NCBI RefSeq assembly: GCF_014196525.1 | Contig: NZ_JACIDX010000013.1 | Location: 114,570 to 178,569, forward strand | Source: Novosphingobium sediminicola | GTDB lineage: Bacteria; Pseudomonadota; Alphaproteobacteria; Sphingomonadales; Sphingomonadaceae | Length of the DNA: 64,000 nt | Direction: 5' to 3' | Part shown: positions 58,712 to 64,000 of the stretch, one piece after another | Layout: the number at the start of each line of letters is the position of its first letter | Numbering within the stretch: position 1 is the first letter of the stretch | Program-made: the position numbers and the translations under genes | The notes under the pieces: model-generated | What the model saw: the letters and a program-made list of their open reading frames with translations, nothing else | Databases searched by the model: none | What the model was told of the DNA's origin: nothing

Positions 58712-60481
58712 ATGGCATGGAGCAACCCCCTGCTCGGACGCGAGCGTGGGCTCAACAGCATTCCCTGGCGTTTCGCGTTGATGGCGCTTGTCACCTCGGC
58801 GGTGGTGGCGCTGGTGGCCCGCGTATGGCTGGCGGGTCCGTGGAGTGCGGGCATGGTGTCGGCGCTGGCCGCTTTGCTGATGCTGCCCGCAACGGTCAGC
58901 TATCTGGCCGCGCGCAAATTGTCGGGCATGATCCGCACCCTGCGCGACAGCACGCAGGCGATTGTCGAGGGCGACCTGTCGCGCCCCATCGACATTGACT
59001 GCGCCTGCGAAGTGGGCGGGCTGGCCGACAGTTTTCGCGCGATGGTGGCGCGGCTCAATCACAATATGCTGCGCATGAATGTGCTGGCCTATACCGATCC
59101 GATCACCGGCCTGCCCAACCGCTCGGTCATCACGCATATCCTCTCGCTGGGCCAGCGCGACAGCGACAAGCCCTGCGCCGGGGCGATGCTGTTCATCGAT
59201 CTGGACGGGTTCAAGCGGGTCAATGACACGCTGGGCCATGATGCGGGCGACGAATTGCTGCGTCAGGTGGCCGCGCGGATCATCGTGCGCGGCATGGGGC
59301 TGGCGCTCGAAGAGCTGGAAACCTGCACCAATTCCTTTGGCGAATTATGCGAAACCTGCCCCACGCGCCCGGTCTTTGCCCGCTTTGCCGGGGATGAATT
59401 CGTGCTGCTGCTGCCCGGCCATCATGACAATAAAGTGCTCGATACCGTGGCGCGCAGCATCCACAAGGCGCTGGCCGAATGTTTTACCGTGTTCAACAAC
59501 GAGGTTTTTATCGGCGCCAGCATGGGCATTGCGCGGATGCCCGAAGATGCCGATACGCCCGAACAATTGCTGGCCTATGCCGATATCGCCATGTACCGGG
59601 CCAAGGAAGGCGGCAAGAACACCCATGTTTTCTTCGACTCCTCGCTGAAAGGCAAGGTCGAGGAACGCGCGCTGATCGAGCGCGAATTGCATCATGCCAT
59701 CGAGCATGACACGCTGGAATTGCATTATCAGCCCAAATTCGACGCCGACACGCTGAACGTCACCGGGGTCGAGGCGCTGGCGCGCTGGAACTGTCCGGGG
59801 CTGGGGCCGGTTTCGCCCGAAATTTTCGTCAATATTGCCGAACAATGCGGGCTGATGGTGCCGCTGGGCCATTCGATCCTGCGCAGCGCGATGCGTCAGG
59901 CGCGGCAATGGCTGGACGCGGGGCGGCCGCTGCCGATTGCGGTCAATGTCTCGCCGGTGCAATTCGAACGCCCCGGCTTTGTCGAATCCGTGCTGGCCAT
60001 GCTCGACCATTTCGGCCTGCCGCCGCAATGGCTCGAACTGGAAATCACCGAGAGCATCGCCATGGCCGATTTCGCCCGCACGCGCGAAAGGGTCGATACG
60101 CTGCGCAAGGCGGGGATCTCGATCTCGATCGACGATTTCGGGATCGGCTATTCCAATCTCTCGCAACTGGCGCGGCTGGACTATGACGCGCTCAAGATCG
60201 ACCGCTCGCTGGTGGGCAGCATCGGCGAACATGGCAAGACCGAATCCATGCTGGCCGCGATCATCACCGTGTCCAAGGTACTGGGCCACAAGGTCATCGC
60301 CGAAGGGATCGAAAGCCCAGAGCAGATGGCCTATCTCAAGGCGCGCGGCTGCCGCGAGTTTCAAGGCTTCCATCTCGCCCGCCCGATGCCGGCGGGCGAG
60401 CTGGCCATCTGGCTGAACCAGCGCGGGCAAAGCACGCTCCACGCCATCCGCGAACAGGCGTTCGAGCGGCTCAGAGCTTAA
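58712..60481 (+). CDS. Membrane-bound GGDEF-EAL cyclic-di-GMP protein with a cysteine insert
   Basis: A 589-residue protein: two membrane segments (about 20-40 and 45-67), a HAMP-like linker (about 70-120), a GGDEF domain (about 125-310) and an EAL domain (about 325-575). The GGDEF motif reads AGDEF, which some active cyclases tolerate. The EAL domain has EAL, the metal-binding EITES, DDFGIGYSN, KIDRSL and IAEGIES, so c-di-GMP breakdown is likely. A roughly 25-residue insert with three cysteines (ETCTNSFGELCETCP) sits just ahead of the AGDEF motif. ATG 58712 is favoured over the nearby GTG. Confidence 0.9.
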   Translation: MAWSNPLLGRERGLNSIPWRFALMALVTSAVVALVARVWLAGPWSAGMVSALAALLMLPATVSYLAARKLSGMIRTLRDSTQAIVEGDLSRPIDIDCACEVGGLADSFRAMVARLNHNMLRMNVLAYTDPITGLPNRSVITHILSLGQRDSDKPCAGAMLFIDLDGFKRVNDTLGHDAGDELLRQVAARIIVRGMGLALEELETCTNSFGELCETCPTRPVFARFAGDEFVLLLPGHHDNKVLDTVARSIHKALAECFTVFNNEVFIGASMGIARMPEDADTPEQLLAYADIAMYRAKEGGKNTHVFFDSSLKGKVEERALIERELHHAIEHDTLELHYQPKFDADTLNVTGVEALARWNCPGLGPVSPEIFVNIAEQCGLMVPLGHSILRSAMRQARQWLDAGRPLPIAVNVSPVQFERPGFVESVLAMLDHFGLPPQWLELEITESIAMADFARTRERVDTLRKAGISISIDDFGIGYSNLSQLARLDYDALKIDRSLVGSIGEHGKTESMLAAIITVSKVLGHKVIAEGIESPEQMAYLKARGCREFQGFHLARPMPAGELAIWLNQRGQSTLHAIREQAFERLRA

Positions 60482-61131
60482 ACCAGCGCCTTGTGCCAAT
60501 ATTGCAGAGGCTTGGGGCTTTCCTGCGCCTCGCCATGCTCTTTCCACGCCAGATGGGTGATAAAATCGGGGATCGGCGCATAGCCCCGCGCCCGCCAGAA
60601 ATCATCAAGCGGCCGGTAATCGCCGGGCCGCGCGGGATGATCTTCGGGGCGGACCACGGCGGCAAAACAGGCCGCATCGGCCCCGCATCGCCGCGCCTGC
60701 GCCTCGCGGTGGTCGAAAAAGGCATGGCCCACGCCCCGCCCGCGATAGTGCGGCAAGAGCACGCTTTCGCCAAAATAGAACAGGCGCGATGTGTCGATGC
60801 CCCGCGCCTCAAAGGGCGCGCGGAATTCAGGTTTCTGCTCGGCCATCGGGCTGGCCGTGGCCGCGCCCACGATCCGGCCGCCATCCCCAGTACCATCTAT
60901 CGCGGCCACCAGCACCGCATCGCGCGCGCTCAGAAATTCGCGCAGATAGTCGGCCTCATAATTCGCGTCGCCATCATAAAGATAGGGCCATGCGGCAAAG
61001 ACCGCGATGCGCAAGGCCGCCAGATCGCCCATGGCCGCGCCGATCTCATCCCCCGTCAGCGGGCGGATCTCCAGCGCGTCACCTGTCAGCCTGCCGCTTT
61101 CAGCACCTGCCGCTCCGCCCTGTCCGACCAT
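60478..61131 (-). CDS. GNAT-family N-acetyltransferase
   Basis: A protein of up to 217 residues with a GNAT-type core: FYFGESVLLPHYRGRGVGHAFFDHREAQARR contains the acetyl-CoA loop (R-G-R-G-V-G). The end (PKPLQYWHKAL) and internal RPEDHPARPGDYRPLDDFWRARGY resemble a sphingomonad GNAT subgroup. The start is uncertain: ATG 61131 lies inside the upstream diguanylate cyclase gene by 46 bases, and a non-ATG start (for example CTG at 61089, joined to the upstream stop) would give a protein more like other GNATs. Substrate unknown. Confidence 0.75.
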   Translation of the reverse strand: MVGQGGAAGAESGRLTGDALEIRPLTGDEIGAAMGDLAALRIAVFAAWPYLYDGDANYEADYLREFLSARDAVLVAAIDGTGDGGRIVGAATASPMAEQKPEFRAPFEARGIDTSRLFYFGESVLLPHYRGRGVGHAFFDHREAQARRCGADAACFAAVVRPEDHPARPGDYRPLDDFWRARGYAPIPDFITHLAWKEHGEAQESPKPLQYWHKALV

Positions 61132-62513
61132 TCCATCTCGCATGTGCCCCGCTCCTTGTGCTTGGCACTGTAGAGCGCGCGGTCGGCGCGTTGCAACAGG
61201 TCGTGACGGCAATCATCGGCCCCGCGCAATTCGACCACGCCGATCGTGGCCGAAACCACCAGCGGGTCCGCCCCGCGCCCCATCGGAAAACGCAGCACGC
61301 GCAGCAGATTTTCCGCCACGCGGGGCAATTGCGCGATCATCGCCTGATCGGTGATGACAAGCGCGAATTCATCGCCCCCCAGCCGCGCCGCCAGACTGTC
61401 CCCCAGCCATGGCGAACGCAATTCGGTGGCCACCTTGCGCAGGATATCGTCGCCCGCGCCATGGCCGAATGTGTCATTCACGTGCTTGAAATGGTCCAGA
61501 TCGATCAGCATCAGCGCCATGCGCTCGCCGCTCTGCTGGGCGCGCTCCACGCATTCGTCGACATGGGTGACAAAGGCATGGCGGCTGGCCACATGAGTCA
61601 CCTCGTCGGTATTGGCGCGGCGGTCCAGCTCGACGAACAATTCGTGCCGCTCGGTAACATCGTGAAACACGCCGATCAGCCCGATGACGCGCCCGTTTTC
61701 CAGCTCCGGTTCACCGATTGCGCGCACCCTTTTGCACACGCCGCGCGCCGAAATGAAATCCAGCTCGACATCATAGGCCGCCCCGGTGCGGATCGCCTGC
61801 TCAACCAGCCCGGTGATCCTTTCGCGATCGGCGGGCGGATAATAGGACATGGCATCGGCCACCGGCATCCCGTCGCCGGGCGGCAGATCATGGATGTCAT
61901 AGACGCCTTCGGACCATGTCACCGTCTGCCGCGCGGCATCCAGCCGCCACGACCCCATCGCCGCCATCTGCTCGGCCTGGCGGAACTGGCGCTGCAGGCG
62001 CTGCTGGTCGGCATAGAGCCGGGTGATTCGCCCGGCATCCAGCGCCATCGCCATGCTCGACACCATGGATTGCAGGATCGCCTCAACCCCGCAGGCAAGG
62101 CTGGACAGGCGCGCCAGATCGGCGGCCGAAAATTCGCGCGGGACGGTATCGATCAGGCAAAAGGCGCCGATGCCGGCCGCGTTCTGGCCCGTGCGCATCC
62201 GCACGCGCAGCGGCACGCCCGCATAGAAACGAATGCCCGGCGCCCCGCACACCAACCCATTGGCGCAGAAACGCGGATCCAGCTCCGCATCGGCCACCAC
62301 CAGCGGCGCATCCTGCACAACGGCATGGCGGCAAAAGGATTGCTCGATGGGCGTGCCCTCGGCATCCAGCCCATGGCGGCCGACAAAGACCTGCCGGTCG
62401 CCATCCAGAATGCTGACCAGCGCGATGGGCACGTCAAACATATCGGCGGCAATCGCGGCCAGTTGCGACAGAGCGCCATTGCGCGATTCGATCAATTGGC
62501 GAAGAAACGGCAT
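61086..62513 (-). CDS. GAF-PAS-GGDEF diguanylate cyclase
   Basis: A 475-residue cytoplasmic protein: GAF-like domain (about 15-155, FDVPIALVSILDGDRQVFVGRHGL), PAS-like domain (about 180-300, including GSWRLDAARQTVTWSEGVYDIH and GVFHDVTERHELF) and a GGDEF domain (about 310-470) with an intact LGGDEF motif. It should make c-di-GMP under control of the sensory parts. ATG 62513 has AAAGGGG upstream. It overlaps the GNAT gene downstream. Confidence 0.9.
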   Translation of the reverse strand: MPFLRQLIESRNGALSQLAAIAADMFDVPIALVSILDGDRQVFVGRHGLDAEGTPIEQSFCRHAVVQDAPLVVADAELDPRFCANGLVCGAPGIRFYAGVPLRVRMRTGQNAAGIGAFCLIDTVPREFSAADLARLSSLACGVEAILQSMVSSMAMALDAGRITRLYADQQRLQRQFRQAEQMAAMGSWRLDAARQTVTWSEGVYDIHDLPPGDGMPVADAMSYYPPADRERITGLVEQAIRTGAAYDVELDFISARGVCKRVRAIGEPELENGRVIGLIGVFHDVTERHELFVELDRRANTDEVTHVASRHAFVTHVDECVERAQQSGERMALMLIDLDHFKHVNDTFGHGAGDDILRKVATELRSPWLGDSLAARLGGDEFALVITDQAMIAQLPRVAENLLRVLRFPMGRGADPLVVSATIGVVELRGADDCRHDLLQRADRALYSAKHKERGTCEMEWSDRAERQVLKAAG

Positions 62514-62726
62514 ATTGGCCCCTTTCAAGGGCAGGACCAGGACGGCCTATTTTGCCCACCATGGCGTAAACAATCCGTTGCACAAGCCTTATCAGTTTGC
62601 CCTTTGCGACAAAGAAAACGTCTGCGCCCGGCATCGGCGGGCGCGGCGGGGTTGATTTTGCCGCGCCGCCGCGCCAGCGAGACCGCGCCTCTGCGCCCTC
62701 TGGCCGGGCATCAACCGGATAAACTC

Positions 62727-63655
62727 ATGCTCTCGATTCTTGGCATCACTCTGCCGATCTTTGCGCTCATTCTGGCCGGATGGGGGGCGCGGCGCATCGG
62801 CGTGATGGGCCCGATGGCCAGCGGCGAGATCAACCGCTATGTCGTCAACCTCGCGCTGCCCGCGCTGTTGTTCGACATTGTCGCCAATGCCAAGATCGCC
62901 ACCATCTGGCAGCCGGGCTTCATGGCGGTCTTTGCGCTGGGCGGGGCGGCGGTCTTTGCCCTTGCGCTGGGGGTAGGCATGAGCCGTGGGAGGCCCCTGG
63001 CCGATGCGGCCATCGACGGGCTGAACGCAGGCTATGCCAACACCGGCTTCATCGGCTTTCCGCTGCTGCTGGCGGTGCTGGGTCCGGCCTCGCTGGCGCC
63101 CACGCTGATCGCCTCGATCCTGACGGTCTGCGTGCTGTTTGCCTTGGCGCTGGTGCTGCTCGAAATCGGGCTTCAGGCACAGGCGCACCGATCCATATGG
63201 CGCGCAAGGTCGCGCTCTCGCTGGCGCGCAACCCCTTGCTGGTGGCGCCTGCGCTGGGGGCGGTCTTTCTGCTCTCGGGGTTTGGCGTGCCCGCGCCGGT
63301 CAATGCTTTCCTCAAACTGCTGGGCGGGTCGGCCTCGCCCTGCGCGCTGGTCGGGCTGGGCCTGTTTCTGGCCGAAAAGCGCGAGGCTTCGGTCCATTGG
63401 ACCTCCATCGGCGCGCTCAGCCTGATCAAGCTGATCCTGCATCCGGCGCTGACATGGTTTCTGGCGGTCGAGATCTTCCACCTTACCCCCGGCCTGACCC
63501 ATGCGGCAGTCCTGCTGGCCGCCCTGCCCACCGGCACCGGCCCCTTCATGGTCGCCGAATATTACCGCCGCGAAGCCGCCCTGACCTCAGCCACGATCCT
63601 GATCACCACCATCGCCTCTTTGGCAACGCTGATGGGGTGGATGGCGGTGATGTGA
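62727..63655 (+). pseudogene. AEC-family permease broken by a frameshift
   Basis: The reading frame starts at ATG 62727 as an auxin efflux carrier (AEC) type permease: ILGITLPIFALILAGWGARRIGV, then LNAGYANTGFIGFPLL. Around base 63165-63200 the homologous protein continues in another frame (ARKVALSLARNPLLVAPALGAVFLL to the end LATLMGWMAVM, stop at 63655). The total length of 929 bases is one base short of a multiple of three, so a single-base loss (or two-base gain) explains it. It could be a recent pseudogene or a sequencing error. When joined, the length is typical, at about 309 residues. Confidence 0.8.
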
Positions 63656-64000
63656 TTGGAGCGGGTAGCGGGAGACTGCTCATCGTTTTTTGACATGGGG
63701 CTGTGGCCTGTTGTTGGATCGGGGGAGGAGTGGCTGATTTGCTGGGATACTGGCGGCTATCAGTGCGATTCGGTAGCGGGAACCTCAAAACACCTTGAAA
63801 TCGGCATATTTTCGCCGTTTTTGTGACTTCAATTTCAAGGCATACCCCCAAACCTACCCCCAAATACCCCGGTTGCAGGTGAACGGCGGCGATCAAAGCG
63901 GCTAATCCCGCCCTTGGATAAAGGGCCTTTGCCCCCTATCATACATGCGCTGCCGGGACAGGGTAGTTTGTCCGCCTGTCCTTAAAGAGGCGATCCGGTC
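63656..64000. other. Non-coding end of the window with CCCCC-rich tandem repeats
   Basis: About 345 bases without a supported gene. A frame of 97 codons on the minus strand has unusual composition and no recognisable features. The notable structure is TACCCCCAAA-CC-TACCCCCAAA-TACCCC (63843-63870). The stretch 63700-63860 is less GC-rich than the coding regions before it. Confidence 0.7.
63843..63870. repeat. Tandem TACCCCCAAA repeats
   Basis: Two copies of TACCCCCAAA separated by CC, and a third partial copy TACCCC. On the minus strand they read as runs of GGGGG. Similar repeats occur near integrase genes of genomic islands, but no integrase lies inside the window. Confidence 0.7.

Noticed and set aside
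60789..63425. An 878-codon plus-strand frame running through the GNAT and diguanylate cyclase genes
   Set aside because: Only the last part, from 62727, encodes a real protein (the AEC permease). The rest is antisense to two minus-strand genes.

Overview
The window is GC-rich and densely coded, and it looks like chromosome of an alphaproteobacterium of the order Sphingomonadales (Novosphingobium or a near relative). This rests on a gene transfer agent (GTA)-type head-tail cluster of the Rhodobacter capsulatus kind, a MipZ division-plane ATPase, a tonB-exbB-exbD-exbD cluster, a large TonB-dependent receptor beside sugar-acid genes, and alphaproteobacterial-style Fur boxes. The assignment is inference from gene content. 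No rRNA, tRNA or CRISPR array was recognised.

Layout. 1-9737: the right part of a GTA-like cluster in one direction, from capsid (cut by the window edge) through adaptor, tail terminator, tail tube, chaperones, tape measure, a large fused DUF2460 protein, DUF2163, an NlpC/P60 peptidase, a baseplate/tip protein and a DUF2793 protein. 9900-11015: OmpA-type porin with a 27-proline linker. 11170-14907: argD-argF-hslO-queC on the minus strand. 15160-16673: glycine-rich double cold-shock protein and a DUF442 protein. 16884-18730: glnK-amtB behind a sigma-54 promoter. 18949-26748: prfC, an aldose epimerase-like gene, pheS-pheT, an AraC regulator, rpmI-rplT. 27000-27803: Fur-box-controlled bfd-bfr. 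27800-33909: a cyclotransferase-like gene, a hisN-like phosphatase, AraC regulator, prs, glpX, hom. 33965-37844: a secreted unknown and the TonB energising system. 37924-42875 (minus): mipZ, a small membrane J-protein, a phosphohexomutase and a ligase-associated DEXH helicase with 4-base or near-zero gaps. 43003-43860: panC. 43861-44257: a non-coding gap with a candidate small RNA. 44258-47193: two ArsR regulators facing cstA-ybdD. 47254-48751: a GreA/B-like factor and a secreted cyanophycinase-like peptidase. 48991-58563: a sugar-acid (aldarate/uronate) locus. 58712-62513: two cyclic-di-GMP proteins flanking a GNAT acetyltransferase. 62727-63655: an AEC permease broken by a frameshift. 63656-64000: non-coding, with G-rich tandem repeats that may mark the edge of an integrated element.

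How genes work together. The sugar-acid locus is the most coherent metabolic unit: a TonB receptor (outer membrane), a Tat-exported protein of unknown function (periplasm), an MFS anion symporter (inner membrane), 5-dehydro-4-deoxyglucarate dehydratase, and a dehydrogenase able to take the resulting 2,5-dioxopentanoate to 2-oxoglutarate, with a LysR regulator. The TonB/ExbB/ExbD genes at 35189-37844 could power the receptor. Nitrogen control (glnK-amtB) and iron control (bfd-bfr) are each supported by promoter or operator sequences.

The best candidates for something new are the DUF2460 tail protein carrying about 570 extra N-terminal residues (paired with a short tip protein), the unrecognised Tat-exported protein of the sugar-acid locus, and an ArsR protein with a BigR/SqrR-like cysteine pair.
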